Positions 1 through 15,891 are shown, counted from the stretch's first letter. The stretch is DNA of 64,000 nucleotides from Theristus sp. LFF4_11 (GCA_030248135.1 JASANC010002293.1:1-64000), one strand, 5' to 3'. Notes: generated by a model not told the origin, from the letters alone. Made by a program: numbers and translations.

Positions 1-306
1 TTTGATGACCGATTTGAAGTTGCAATCAAACTTTTTTTCGTAATTTAATACACTTTAAGCCAGCTTAGCCGATTGGTTGCATCTGGCAGCTTAGACCAAT
101 CAACAGTGACAGCCAGTGAGTTGCCATTGTCAGCAACCCAATGCAAACTATGAATAACAAGAATACTAAATAACCTACTCCCCAGAACTCCTTCACTGGC
201 GATGAACGCCACTCACCAAACCAACAGACCAGTTGGCAAATTGTCTCAGTTTATATTCGACAGTTGGCTGGTATCGGTGGCGTATGCTCCAAAGATCTTG
301 CGGTAC
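1..306. other. left edge, possible further SLC6 exons
   Basis: The minus strand around 60-195 contains a stretch reading VKEFWGVGYLVFLLFIVCIG. It could represent the end of the SLC6 extracellular loop 2 followed by a hydrophobic helix, with an acceptor-like catcgccag just before it. I could not connect it in phase with the exon at 307-372, so I do not call it. A CCAATCA-type sequence near 70-110 resembles pieces of a dispersed element seen elsewhere in the window. Confidence 0.2.
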
Positions 307-858
307 GTTTCGTTCAATGAGACACAAATGATCGACGTGTTGTATTCGGTTTTGTACTCAGGTGAATTCCAACTAAATAAGCAGAAGACGCACCAAGGAT
401 CATGTCAAAACTTTTGGCATTAAGAGCAGGCAGGCTCCTAGCGTATAATAATCTCATTGCAACCTTTATAATTATCTTGACAACTGTAATTGAAAGGAAA
501 CAACAACATTAAAATTTGGGTGATGATTTAAAATTTTTAACATTTTTGACAATCAGGGGTTTACAGTGAGATTGAGTTTTGATATTTTGTGGACCGCAGT
601 TTTGGTATTTTCGTTGTCGTCGTCATTAGTCGTCAGAACCATTCATGAACTGAAAGAACAAATGAAGTACAGCATACTGTATGTAGCTGCCACTGCGAGC
701 AACTCACGTATGATCTACATTATTACCCCATGGGACGTCAAGAGAACAAGCCGACCACCAGGTAATTTTATGGGAAGAAATGAAGCGGCCCATGCAGAGC
801 ACAACGATGTAGTAGACGTTCAACCAAGCTGCCGTCACGGCTGCTGCGATGCCACCGC
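307..858 (-). CDS. SLC6 (GABA-transporter-like) fragment, partial
   Basis: Two minus-strand exons, 858-708 and 372 to about 307, join in phase 2. The first encodes a hydrophobic helix with GGIAAAVTAAWLNVYYIVV, very like transmembrane helix 3 of SLC6 sodium- and chloride-coupled neurotransmitter transporters, especially the GABA transporters. It then runs into a PWGNN segment. The second exon continues with WNSPEY and the N-glycosylation motifs NTS and NET, which matches the start of extracellular loop 2 (family pattern LPW..C.N.WNT..C). The acceptor of exon 1 (gtcgcag) needs a phase-1 upstream exon, but I found no exon for helices 1-2 between here and the next gene. The first loop cysteine of the family appears replaced. 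The remainder would lie beyond the left edge. It could be a diverged paralogue, a gene with a distant 5' end, or a decaying copy. Confidence 0.5.
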
Positions 859-1164
859 CTGCGACAGCACCGTGAAATAGTCGTCATTGACAATTCTTAG
901 CTTCAAGTTTATAAAATTAAGTGGTTCTAAAACCAAATGAATTTTTAAATTTGAACTCCACGTCAACCTTTCTTGTCCATTTGGAAAGAACTCGTTTAAT
1001 CCAAAGTTTTGAGCAATATCGATAAAAATTGTGGGGACAAAAATGGGTGGAAGGGCAAGCGCAGAAATAATATTTGCGCCAATACATTTTTTTGGCATGC
1101 GCGCCGGCATGATTTTCACTGCTACCAACAACGCCGACAGCAACACAGAACGTTCATTTTTTCC

Positions 1165-1170
1165 TTTATT
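1165..1170 (-). terminator. poly(A) signal of the SDR42E-like gene
   Basis: On the minus strand this reads AATAAA, 71 nt after the stop codon. It is the first such hexamer downstream, and it sets the 3' end of the dehydrogenase gene before the SLC6-like exons. Confidence 0.7.
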
Positions 1171-1241
1171 TGAGTATCCCTATAATTGAGCGTGAAATGT
1201 GCAACACACGAAACGGAGTTCAATCAAACAATTCTCGGAAG

Positions 1242-3320
1242 CTATAACAAATAGCGTGCCAAAGCGTAGTAGCAGAGTGCCAGCAGCATCACGAATGCGA
1301 CGAACACGAGCCAGTGGTGTGTCAGGAGCCAGAGTGTGACCAGCAGTGTGCCAAGCACCAGGGGCCACACGGCTAGCACGCGGTCGTATCGGGTGACGGC
1401 TTTGTTGGCGATCAACTTCGGCTCCACCTGTTTGCAGTAGTAGTCCACGACCGCGTGCATGTCGGCGGCCAGCGGTTCGTAGCCGAGGTGACGACGTGCC
1501 TTGCCGATCGAGAACGTGTGCGTGACGCCGCTGTGACTGACTTCCTTGCGTGTCAACAGCGGCTCCCACGGCACCACGCGACACAGTAGCTCCAATAGCC
1601 AGCCGACATAATACAACAACCAGTAGGGCGCCAGTGTCTTCGGATACGCACGATTGAAACGTTCGAACGCTGGCTTCCAAAACTCAAACGTGTGCACTGG
1701 CTTGCCGTCGACGATGAAATATGCTTGGCCGCCAGCGATGCACGCACCACCTAGCAACACACGCTCTTGCAAACGCTCAAATTGCGCAAAACTCACAAAT
1801 ATGGTGGTCTGCCAATTTTAGTGCCAAACTTAGTGTCCTGCCAAAAAAACCAAGCTACATCGTGGTAGAAACGAAAACTTAGCGGTGTAACACACTAGCC
1901 ATTAATCGTTGCAGCCCTCCATGGCAATCATAGGTAACCGTGATACATTTTTGTTTTTGGCACCAAAACTAAAACAGGACACTAGTTTGGTGCTGCGTGA
2001 TGTGACAATGATCGTACTCACGACTAAACTGTGGCCCGAGCGCCTCGTAGGCAAGTTTGCACGCTTGCACGCAGTTGTCACCGGAGACGTATTGGATGGT
2101 TGCTTCGTGCTTGTGAGCGCTGTACAGCACGGCCACGGTGCCCTCACGGATTGCCGTCTGTAAACGAGGCCACTTCTGAACCCACAAACCTTCAATACAG
2201 TCCATCTGGAAAATATATGCCCCATGACGTGATGACCAACCAATCAACGCTGAGAAATGCTATGACCAACCAATCAGCTGGTTGCATATATTAGCGAGAT
2301 AGACTGTAGAATGTCACTGACCAAGACGCGCTGCGTGGTGCGCATTTCTCCGGGCCCGTATATTCCGTGGAAGCGCAGAGCGCACGTGCGCAGCGTGTGC
2401 TCGTCCGCCTTGCGCGCGTTCTCCACGCTTTTGTTGTCGCTCGAAAGCACGATCTGCTCGGCAATCGCCTTCGTTCGGCCGTAATTGTCGACGTGCTGAG
2501 TGAACACTGATACGAACTCGCCAACTTCCGATGATTTTGAAAGACCGTTGAGAATTGGCAAATGTTCAGTGGACTATGTACCTCGTGTGGTTGCAGATAG
2601 GGCATTTGCTGCTCAGTGGCATCGTGGACGACTTTGTCGCACCAGACTACGTCGGTCGTGCTCGCATACACCAGCCGTGAGACGCCCTGCAAACGACACG
2701 CCTCAATCACGTTCTTCGTGCCGTGCACATTCACCTGATAGATCAGGGTGTCCTGCACCTGAAAATGCGCAAGTCTTCGCTGCATTGAACTGGTGGTCGA
2801 CCAATTTGTGTGCGAGTAGCTTCGCTAACAGCCAATCAGATGATTGTTCATAATTTACAGTTCTACCATGCAGCAAGCAAAATAAGAAGCTTTACCTCTG
2901 CAGTGATTTGAACAAGTGTTGGCTGGTTTTGGTGAGCTTACCGATTCACGGCCTGTCATTCCGTAAGCAGCCAAGTGGAACACGCCATCACAATCGGCAA
3001 CTGCTTCACGCAGTGATTTCTTGTTCAGGATGTTGCCCTGCAAAATGTGATCAGCAAAATGTATGTCGTCAACACAACAGTTTTTTAGTTACTCTGTTCT
3101 ATTACACAGTTTGATAAAACCGATGAACCAAACAAACACCTCAATGTTTCAAAAGGGCAACCTGTATCCGGAGCATTCCTTCGTATTTTTCGTCATTCTC
3201 AGGGAATCGAATGTCGAACAGTCGAACGGAATGCCCATCGTTGCGCAACGATTGACCCAGATTCCAGCCGAGGTAGCCGCCGCCACCAACGATGCAGAAC
3301 GTTTGGCGGTCAGTTGACAT
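1242..3320 (-). CDS. SDR42E-like 3-beta-HSD family dehydrogenase
   Basis: Complete 6-exon gene of about 422 residues: exons 3320-3162, 3037-2942, 2758-2582, 2495-2322, 2175-2022 and 1750-1242. It belongs to the extended short-chain dehydrogenase/reductase family and is closest to animal SDR42E1/E2 (human SDR42E1 has 393 residues). The N-terminal Rossmann motif is VGGGGYLG. HLAAYGMTGRE, LVYAST and the catalytic YxxxK (NYGRTKA) follow, then LRTCALR and GIYGPGE. The C-terminal half has GGQAYFIVDGKPV and LTRKEVSHSGVTH. Two hydrophobic segments close the protein (around VLAVWPLVLGTLLVTLWLL and a second one), so it is probably anchored in the ER membrane. The family uses NAD(P) to oxidise or reduce steroid-like alcohols; the substrate here is unknown. 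The start ATG precedes the nucleotide-binding fold by nine residues, as is usual. The last acceptor was chosen at ttgctag; ttgcaag is an alternative that adds a few residues. Confidence 0.93.
2231..2312. repeat. dispersed element fragment in SDR intron
   Basis: This intron piece contains atgaccaaccaatca twice (near 2231 and 2262). The second copy continues into gctggttgcatatatta and ends gactgta. The same ending (accaaccaatcagctg then gactgta) closes the small inverted-repeat element at 18355-18503, so this is probably a related remnant. Confidence 0.45.
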
Positions 3321-5574
3321 GCTGTAACGTCACTAATCACATTGTATCAATGTCAAAAATGCCATCTAAACACAATGTTACAATTTGTGCATTTTTTTTA
3401 TCAAACTAGTCGGGCTATAGGCTGCGTTGGTCACCACAGTTCAATATTAGAAAACGTGTACATGTAAGATAAGAAGCATATGATACGTGTGCATCACCAT
3501 CACGTACTTTGGACGGTTGTTGCTGGCTCACCAAAATGTTCTCACACATCGAGCATACTTTGGTAACCTATTTATTGGTCTTCGTTTACATTCGGCCGCT
3601 ACGTTTATACTTCCTGTCAGCTACGCTGACGACAATAACGATGGAACATTTTTTCTGATTTCTGTGTTTTTTTCAAAAACTGAATGAATATATTTCACGG
3701 AAGTTGCTGTTTATCAACTAAAATTTAAATTAGTCAATTAAATCAGCTTTAGTCAAGGCAAAAATGAAAGTTTTTTGGAGTCTATCTGGATATATCAGAC
3801 TGCATGACTCATCAAACTTAAAAGGCCTAGAAAAAGCTGGAAATAAGAACATTCGTGGTGCTGTGCTGAAAATAAAATTGTGCATTTCAGTGTTGCTTGT
3901 TGCTTTTGCACAGCGCAGTTTTGTTGATTGATGTCAATTTCTTTATTTAAATACACACGTGACCGGTTTCACAAAAACGCACATAAACGTAAACGTTTCG
4001 AATAAACAAACACAGTCAAGCTGCCCAATGCTTGGCACTGTTCACAGCGTGGACTGCCTGCGGGTGAAACAGCACGACATGGGGATGGCTGGGTCGTCGA
4101 CTCGCATGCGAAAAGATGCGTCTGAAAAATTCTATTGTTTTGATTACGCAATGTGTAATGATGAGAAAAAGTTTTTTTGCATCGAAACCATCGTTGAGTA
4201 TTGTGAAACCGGATTTCCTAGATACACTACTGCACGTTTGCAAAACAACAAGTCACTGTAGTACACTGCAATTTCTGCATGAACTTGCCGCACTTGGTAT
4301 TTCACAATCGAAGTAACTATGCTAATTGCAGGTTCATCCACACCATAATTGTTATGAATTGAAAGAGTAAATTATAGCCAACAGATGTGCTGCAGCCTAT
4401 TGTTGGTGAAACAATGGGCCATCGTTGATGTTCATATTTTGAAAACCACCTCACTGGGGAGGCATTCTCAGCTTTTTCGGTGTCGTTTATCAAGACCGCT
4501 GCCGCTTCATCGTTGGTCGGTCAGGGCGCGAGCGCATATTCATGGGTATGTGCCACTTATGCGTGTTTTCCATTTGACACTTTCACTCTTCCGTGTCAAT
4601 CGGAAATAATGTGTGTAAATTTATTGTGGCGTATTCAGTTTACAACACTTTTGCACCCTCTGCCACCACAGCTCATTTACATACGTGCCCGTGTCGTGCG
4701 GTTCGTTCGATTTCTATGCAAATGCACGGACAGCAGCAACGAGTAGCTCGGTGTTGCTTTTGGTTGCATGTTGCTTTGTCTGCTGTCACTCACGCACACG
4801 ATCATGCTCCGCTGGCTGGCGTTTGCACCGTCACGTGAGTTTTCATGAATTTCCTTATTCGTCGCAGGAAATGCCTCCGTGTCGCTGGGAGTATTTGAAA
4901 CACAATTTGTTGTGGCCCTGCTCGGTTCAACGGCATTCAGTCTGCACGCAGTTTGAAGCGCTACGAAAGTTACGGTAGGTCGCCCGAGCCAAACAGCGCT
5001 GCAATTTCGCTGATGAACCGCACATCTTTCACTGTTCTCATGTGCAGCGAGTGTGCAAGTTAGCAAGCGGCTAGTTGTTTGTTGTCTTTGCTCACAAGCT
5101 CGTAATAACAGCAGCTAATCATGCTTGCTTAAAGCCCGTAATTAGTGTTTATTAGGTCACATGTTGTGTCTGAGTTAACCAATCAACACAATGCTCGCTT
5201 CATAGCCAATAAACGGCGCTGATGTATTGCTGTCAGGTTCTACTAGCGTCATCATAGTCATTTACGTGGTACGTTAATTTGCAATGAAAATGAACCAGCT
5301 TATGCAAAGCTGCCATGCATATGATTAGCATATTTTCTCATACCGGTTGTGCTACGGTACATACGCGCTCCGCAATACGGTAGTTCACATCACATGGCCA
5401 CTGTTTGAGTGCATCACTTGCAAACAAAAAGGGCACCATCCATTCAGTAACGTTTTTCTTCAGCCCGGGTTTTCTCACAAGCAATTTATTGCCAAAAGTT
5501 CGATTGATGTGAGCAGCATGGATGAATCAATAACACAGTAGTAACACGTGAGCATCGGCCGTGCGATGTTGCCC
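3321..5574. other. intergenic; nothing recognised
   Basis: This is the space between the divergently arranged dehydrogenase (minus) and bHLH gene (plus), so it should hold both promoters. I see no conserved coding sequence, RNA gene or clear repeat. A good splice-donor-like CAC|gtgagc at 5548 just upstream of the bHLH coding region could end a 5' non-coding exon. Confidence 0.5.
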
Positions 5575-6617
5575 ATGGAGGCGTCGATGTTGCTGCAGCA
5601 GTACTCGCCACAGCAGCAGTGCACCACCGACACAAACACACAGGCTGCACTCGGCGCGTTCGACACGCTCAACCGCAAACGGCCACACTCCGCCACCGAC
5701 GAAGAGGCACGCGCAGCTTGCTTGCACTCAGAGTCACGCAGCTGTGATACTGATTGCACTAACATCCGAACTCTACAAGACTCTCTCTCCCTTCCATCTC
5801 TATAAAAATTGTAGCGGATGAACAAATCGCCCGACCGCCAAGCACGACGTGCCCGACAGTGTTTAGTGATTTCGTTTCCTGACACTGCGCATTCAATTGT
5901 GTTCGCTTTGATTGCAGCTTTTTGTTGCAGAGCGACAGCGCCGGCGGCGACATGCGTCTCGTGATCAACGCGCGCGAACGCAGACGGATGCACGATCTGA
6001 ACGCAGCGCTCGACGAGCTCCGCCGTGCGATCCCGTACGCGCACAGTCCGAGCGTCAGAAAACTCAGCAAAATTGCAACTCTGCTGCTCGCAAAGAACTA
6101 CATCGCCATGCAGGTGGGCTCACGCTCAACACAGCTGCTGTGTCCGCTGGGTGGGTCTGCGTGGTGCCCGCAATAAAAGTGGTCAAAACGCCGACTGTGG
6201 TGTTGCTACGTTTACTCCCGGCACACCACCCAGGCTGTCAGCACACCAGACACGCTTTTATGGCGCAATGTATACTATACTATGCACGATGTTTTTCCAG
6301 CCTTATATTTTGCATATAAAATGTGCAACCTCTGACTATTTCATGAACTTTTCGATTGTTTTCTGTTGGAGGCGAAAGCGATCGACGAACTGAAGATGAT
6401 GCTGCAAACGTATCAACTGCAGTGCACGGGGGGCCCCGCACTGCCGCCAGCCGTGCTCTCGTCCACATGCTGCGCCCCACCAACGTGCGTCGCAGAAGCA
6501 CTGAGCAACGCTAAAATCACCGCCGTATCAACTGACCGCAGCCAGGTCGGCGCACGCTCAAACGAGCACGCTGCTGTGTCGACAGCGAACAAAGAACCAG
6601 CCATTAGCAAATGCTAG
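5575..6617 (+). CDS. bHLH transcription factor, Olig/Bhlhe22-23 group
   Basis: Exon 5933-6114 encodes the whole bHLH domain: basic region [12 protein letters not shown], helix 1 [13 protein letters not shown], loop SPSVRKLSK and helix 2 [11 protein letters not shown]. This is nearly identical to vertebrate Bhlhe22/Bhlhe23 and close to the Olig proteins, which bind E-boxes and usually act as repressors in neural specification. It joins in phase 0 to exon 6372-6617, which continues helix 2 ([10 protein letters not shown]), then a cysteine- and alanine-rich tail ending at TAG. The N-terminal exon is less certain. An open frame from ATG 5575 (context cccATGg) carries Gln-rich sequence and [13 protein letters not shown] phase-2 donor near 5732 could splice it to a nearby acceptor (start at 5935), but no donor is strong. 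The domain is firm; the start is not. Confidence 0.85.
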
Positions 6618-8318
6618 AAACACACACAACTTCCGTGTTGCATCTCTGGCTTTCAAACCCGCCAGAACATTCACGTTGGGGCTAAATCGGACGAATTACT
6701 TTGGTCAGTTATCTGCTGTTATCGTAATCACTGAACATTTCGCAAACGACAGACGTTTAGCCTATATTAACCTATTGTCTTCTCACTTAGCAACTTAGTT
6801 TCATCGTGGCAATATTCAAGCGCATGTTACGGTTTCAATGGCTGATTTATCCAATCTGTTTTTGTGCCAGGTTCTTTTAAAACTACAATGTGTTGCAAAA
6901 AAACTACGATGTACAAAACGACTCGTTTTCGAGCCTGTTTGAAAGTTTTGATCTGAAATTTGAAAAACCGCTTAAAAATGTTTGCCATTGATTGTGTTAA
7001 AATTTCATTTCAAAATTTGAAACGCATGGAGCGCAACGGTTTGAAGTCCAAGGTTCAAAATCGTCATTTTCAAAGAAATGGGTAGACGTTCATTGTGGCT
7101 TTGCGAGTTTTTCAGTTTTCTTTGCCTTTCCAAATCTAACAAAAATGTCACAGTTGCTTTATTTTTCTTTTTGATTCTGTTTTTCTGGCTAAACAATATT
7201 TTTGAACAAAAGTCAACAATACTGCACAATACAATGCACAAAAGAAAAATGAAAAATAGTATTTTTCACAGTTTTTGTCACTTGAAACAATTCTGGCTTT
7301 TGCAGACCCCAAAACTGGTTAAAACAAATGAGAACAGTAAAAAATTGTTTACATCAGTTTTTGCTGAATAACTACCGAACGTTTTTTAGATTAGTAAGAC
7401 CCACGCTTAGCTTTAAACCAAGAAACAAGAATGAATTTGTTCGATTTTTTACCTGTGAGTTAAAAACGTTCCAATGCATTTAAATTTTGAGTTTTCGGAC
7501 AAAGTTTTAACACAATCAATGACAAACATTGCTCAAGCTGTGCTCCAAATTTCGTGTGAAAACGGGGATCCAAACTCGAGAACGAGCCTTTTTGCCCATT
7601 GTAGTTTTTTTGCAACACCCTGCATTTGTGATTATCAACTGTCTAGTCTATGAGGACATGAGCTCTATTTTTTCAGTCACTGTGTACACAATATTAGCTT
7701 TAGTTTTGTCACCAATCATAGCATTTATGCTGCAGCATTGCTACTGGAGTGTCTGGCCACGCATGTGGTGATACGGTGATCGGTGATTGCAAGTTCTGAG
7801 CTGCAAACGCTTAGAGCAAGCCGTGCTCACAGCTTGTTGCTACTTTGTATTTTTTAAAGCAACAATCGGTACAACAATCAACAAATGGTAGGCTCTGAAA
7901 AATGTGTTTTTGACTGAATCATTGCACCGGAATATTTTATCCATCATGTATCACGTTAAGTAAAGCTGTTTCTGTGTTGCGCAGATGCCATATAAGCTGT
8001 GTGTTGACCATGAAACTGATGATGGCAAGCTTTCTTCTCAGGGGTCTCCGCTGAATTGCTATTGAAATGCTGAAATTCAAACCACAATTGTTCAGTGTAA
8101 AGAAAAAAACGCAAAAGCACAATGGCACTGCAACTTACTTGGCGTACAGAATCCGCACGAAAGCGCACAGAATTCGCGCATGATGCGTTCGAAAAAATAG
8201 GACGTACAACGGTCAAGCCATCGCCAACACAGGGTGGCTTGGTCGGCACAGCTCGCTGCAAGCAATGTTCATTGAGGCACACCCTTTCTGAGATTGCCAA
8301 AACACGTTGGAGTAACCA
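6618..8318. other. mostly intergenic; two possible 3' astacin exons
   Basis: AT-rich sequence with many poly-T and poly-A runs; nothing recognisable between 6618 and about 7930. On the minus strand, 8287-8139 is flanked by a good acceptor (caatctcag) and a consensus donor (CAA|gtaagt). It encodes a Cys-containing segment (RVCLNEHCLQ). 8050-7937 follows in phase 0 and ends at TAA. They would be alternative last exons of the astacin gene if its exon 8553-8372 uses the donor AAAG|gtgaca. Confidence 0.4.
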
Positions 8319-11686
<3,368 letters not shown>

Positions 11687-11704
11687 CTTGCACAGACTCA
11701 GCAC

Positions 11705-13867
11705 CTCGGTTGTATGCCAACGCGTGCGTGTCTACTCTTTTCAAATTTGTGCAATATTGCGTCGATAACTCTCGGCCACATTCTCTAGATCATGCCACAC
11801 CGTTGCGTGCTCGCGCTTTTGTTTCCAATCGGAGTTTCGGCGGCAGTTGTTTGTTGCGGCGCTGCTGCTTGTTTCTTGAAATTTTATTCCGCGCAACAAT
11901 ATTTGAAAGCAGCAAAACGAAAATGATTGCTGGTTTTTAGAGTCACTATTCAACAATGGTGACCGTCAAATATAAAAGCGAGGCATGAGCAAAATGTGGA
12001 TGCGTGCATACAACACAAATGACGTCCCTGTCTTACTTGATTGAAATCAATCTTAAATGAACGGCTTTTGCACAAAATGAATGAAAACTTGAAACGTCTC
12101 CAGCATGGTATACGTGTACATTTGCAGCAGCACAGTGAAAGTGAGTCTCAACCATGATCAACAACACATTCATTTTGCATGCGCAGTTTTGTTGCCCAAA
12201 GTACACATGGCCGTATTGCAATTCTGTTCAAGTGCAGCGTTTCCACATTCCGAATCTGTTTTCAGAACAGCCGCAACCAACGAATCTCACATTTTGCACT
12301 GCATAAGAAAAAAAATAGATTTTTAACGCCAGAAAGTGAATTTATATTATTGCCGTTGTTGAAAAAAAAGTGAAACTATCTGATTTCTTTATACAAATGT
12401 GTTTCTTTGAGTGTGTCTGTATATCTCACAATACAATAGCCAACTGAAAATGTGCAGCCAAGTTTTACACATCTTGCTTTGATGTACAGTGCAGTTCGAA
12501 TAATACGATTTTTGCATATGATTCTTTGACACGAGCGGTGTCTTCTCAAAGTGGTCACTGACAGACAGCTTTATGATGTGGTTTTCTTTGAAAATTATTG
12601 AAAACAAACAAACAACACCACTGTGCTATGGAATCCACTAGAGGTTAGGGCAATGACCAACACTGATAATATCACCAACATAGTGAATGTGACAGCAGAT
12701 TTTTTCCTGAATTTGAAAACTCAAACTTGTGTGAGGGCTGCATAAAAACTGTTTTTTTTGCGCCATGAAGCTGCGTCTGCAAATTTTGTAAGCGTCATGT
12801 CTCTGATTTTGGTATCGAACATCGATCGGTTGTGCAAGCGCGTTTTGATTGCGCAATCCGCTCAATACAGCAAAAGAATTTCAGCTTAGCAAAAATTAAA
12901 TCGAATTGTTGAATATTATTCTCATTCGTTAAGTTGTTTAGCAACTGTTATGAGTCTTTGATGTTTTTGTGTGTCATCGCTGTTTTGACGCTTTGTTACC
13001 TTTACAAGATCCCATTGAGAATTGTGGACCAGCAACTATGTTGACGTTTCAACGTTCGTTATGAAACAAAAGAAAATTATAGTTAATGATAGTGATCTGT
13101 GAGTTAGTTAGAGTCGGAGAGTTTCGGAGAGAGATAAAGTCGTATATCAGTTTGTTTAGTGTGAATCAAACGCTTGAAAAATTTGTTTAAACATGTGCTG
13201 TTTTGAAAAACCGAATCACAGTTATCAGGCTTCAATAAATTTCCAGATAGAAAAAGCTGAACCACACTTCAGTTTATTAGTGTATAAATAGTTACGGATT
13301 ATAGTGTCTGAACCTGTTTTGGGTACTGTACCACTTGTTGATTGGTACAAAAAAATGACAAAAAAAAGAAGGCAGTACAAACAGAGAGTTCCACCCAGGC
13401 GTTTGTACTGTATAGATATTTAAAAAATTAAAAAAACGTTTTCTATGACAGAAGCATCATTGTGCTCTATACGTCTGTACATTGTTCAACAAGAACGTAG
13501 CAACAATACAGATTGGGTCACAAACCCCTCCTGTGTTGTTATTTTGTGTTTCTTTGAAAAGTTTCTCGAAAATCCGGTTTCAACACAATGAACAACGCCA
13601 CTGTGACACACCGTTTCCAGCTACTATTTTATGCTAAAAAGTGTTCATTGTTACAGACATTTGTGCACAGCAAATGACAAAAGTGAAGTGACGCACGTTT
13701 CATTGATCGATCACATATTGACAGCACTTTTTTTATGTTGTCATCCGTCAAAACAGGGCACGGAACTGAAGTGAGTGTGGTGTGGAGCATCAACAAGAAA
13801 GTAAACTTTCTCCACTTGCGATGTGCAGTTGCAACACAGCGTTCACAGTGTCGCTGGGTGTGTTGCA
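11705..13867. other. intergenic; nothing recognised
   Basis: AT-rich sequence with scattered A and T runs. The short open frames on both strands have no recognisable motifs and are not bounded by convincing splice sites. Short gagag-rich and agtta-rich patches near 13080-13140 are the only local structure noted. Confidence 0.5.
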
Positions 13868-14546
13868 TCATTTCAGCGAGCATGCCAGCACCAGAGCACC
13901 AACACTGACGAGCGTTTTCGCCAAGTGCATGTGGCGGCCGGGCACTGCTGTCGGCGGCTTCTTGCTGCTCCAATGCTCCATCACGAGCAGGCTCACACCC
14001 TTCAAAGTTCGTTGTGCCAACAGAAATCTGAAAACATTACTGGGCACAAGGTCAAGTCACTTGTGCATGTTCTGCAAGTTGCAGCGACTCTCTCAAACCG
14101 TTCAGTTCTCCAGATATGAAAAAATATGAACGGCTAGCTTCGCACAGATTCGCTCGGGTCTGAGTCACACCAGAAACCGTAAATTTTAGATGCTACATGT
14201 ATCTTAAACATACGCTCTTTTACAATTACAAGTTTCAATCATAACATAACAAATCCGCTATGTGAAACAAATGTGCAAGAACAAGGAGACTAAAAAAACA
14301 GTTATTCAGTTAGTGGCGAGACGAATCGGTGCTTTGAATAAATCACTTGATTTGGCGCACTTCAACAGCGCGCTGTTTGCTGTGAACTTGGCTGCCACAT
14401 AGCAAGCGAGTGCCCCTTCAGCGATCTGGCCAATTCCAATGGCCCCCAGCAAGAACACGGCAGTTTGACGGTCGGTCGCAGTGGAGAATCGCTGACCGGC
14501 CACTGACACGATGCCGCTGTCCCATTTGAGCACGTGGAACGCGCCA
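13868..14546 (-). CDS. small multi-pass membrane protein, possibly TMEM254-like (5' end missing)
   Basis: Two minus-strand exons, 14546-14361 and 14027-13868, splice with GT..AG ends in phase 2 to one frame that ends at TGA. The product has a hydrophobic segment (AVFLLGAIGIGQIAEGALAC), a linker that rejoins across the splice as ANSALLKFLLAQRTLKG, and a second hydrophobic stretch at the C-terminus (LAKTLVSVGALVLA). The spacing of an acidic residue in the first helix followed by LLxFLLxxxxxG is reminiscent of the TMEM254/DUF4499 family, small multi-pass proteins of unknown function, but I rate that weak. The first acceptor (ggtgcag) needs a phase-2 upstream exon. A short open frame starting at ATG near 14772 (MEQVATYALGLLGAIDAA) could be the first exon, but I could not join it in phase. 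Confidence 0.5.
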
Positions 14547-14772
14547 CTGCACCGCGCCGATTTCAAGAAACTCGAAAAGTTTCACAGGCTAGAATGCACA
14601 CACTAAGTAATTTTTGCAATTGAATGGTTGCTTTGGATGGGATTTTGGATGCTTTGCAGTGAGAATGTACAACGAAGAACACTGTCGAGTCGAGTGTCTT
14701 GAACTCGGACGGCCCTGGCTGCATCGATGGCGCCCAGCAAGCCAAGTGCATACGTCGCAACCTGCTCCATTG

Positions 14773-15891
14773 TGTCCCTTGAGTTTTGTATTTCTTTTTT
14801 AAAAAATGCAATGTTCAAAATAAACATTACCTTTTCAATTTTCCTGCAATAACTTTATCAAAATTGTTTCTGCATGTCTACACATTATAATGGTAAAACT
14901 TTTTAGTGATAAGAAACTGATTTTTTTATAAACATGTTGATTGTTATCTTTCTTATTGAAAGTGTCGTAATATGCATTTGCACGCACAGATAGAGAAAAT
15001 GTTTTACGGCTGTGCGGCAATTTGAAACCAGCAAAGCTGAACGTAATCTGACGGCAGTTTTGTGTCCGAAAATAAAAAAAAACTAATCAGAACCTTTTTC
15101 ACGTAATAAAATTTTAATCCATGTTTTGACAAGGTTCGGGTGTGAAACAGCGCATTCAGTTTTCAGGTGTGCGGCTTTTCCACAGATCCATTCAACATCA
15201 ATCCGCTTTCTTTGCACGAAAAGATAAAGTGCTTTGTCACACAGTTTTGACGTCAAGCTTGCATCCCACTGACGTCTAGCAAGATCTAACGTCGGTCTTT
15301 GTGGCACGAGTTTGCGGTTGGTCAATGGAAATCGTCAATATTTTGAAAAGTTATATGTATCTCCGCAGTTCTTCGCAAAATACGGCCGTTTTAGCGCCGG
15401 AAAAAATGACGCGTCAATGAAAAAGCCTCTGCAAATAATCCAATATGAATAACTGGGTCGTTTTTTTGGCACACGTGGCCTGCGCAAAACTGATGTGCGT
15501 GACAGTCGCACGGAACGGGAACGCAATATTTATATTGCAAAAAATGGACGTATTTACATGACGTAGTGAAAAAGTGAAACAAGTAAAAAGTTATTTGATG
15601 GAGGTGTCAATAGAGATATCCATCAAACTCATCAATTGTACGCTCATGTGTTCATACCAAACTGCAGCAAAAATTGATACAGATTGCAAAAAAACAACGT
15701 TATGTGTGCTATTTTCAGCTGAAAATGTTGAGTTTGCATCCGTAGTTGTGCCCAAGATCAACATTTTTAAAGTTCCAAAAAATTACACGCATATTGTACA
15801 AACTGTTGTTCAAGAGAAATTTATAAAATGTTGGTTTTAGTTTCTTATTCTTTGAATAAATTTGTCCCAGGAGGAATGCGTGACCTAAAAC
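14773..15891. other. intergenic; nothing recognised
   Basis: AT-rich sequence upstream of the small membrane-protein gene and downstream-facing towards the MITE. No conserved coding sequence or repeat is apparent. Several scattered AATAAA-like hexamers occur in both orientations and cannot be assigned. Confidence 0.4.

Noticed and set aside
13629..13973. 114-codon minus-strand frame with several cysteines
   Set aside because: It is a different reading frame of the exon 14027-13868, whose in-phase splice partner supports the shorter frame instead.
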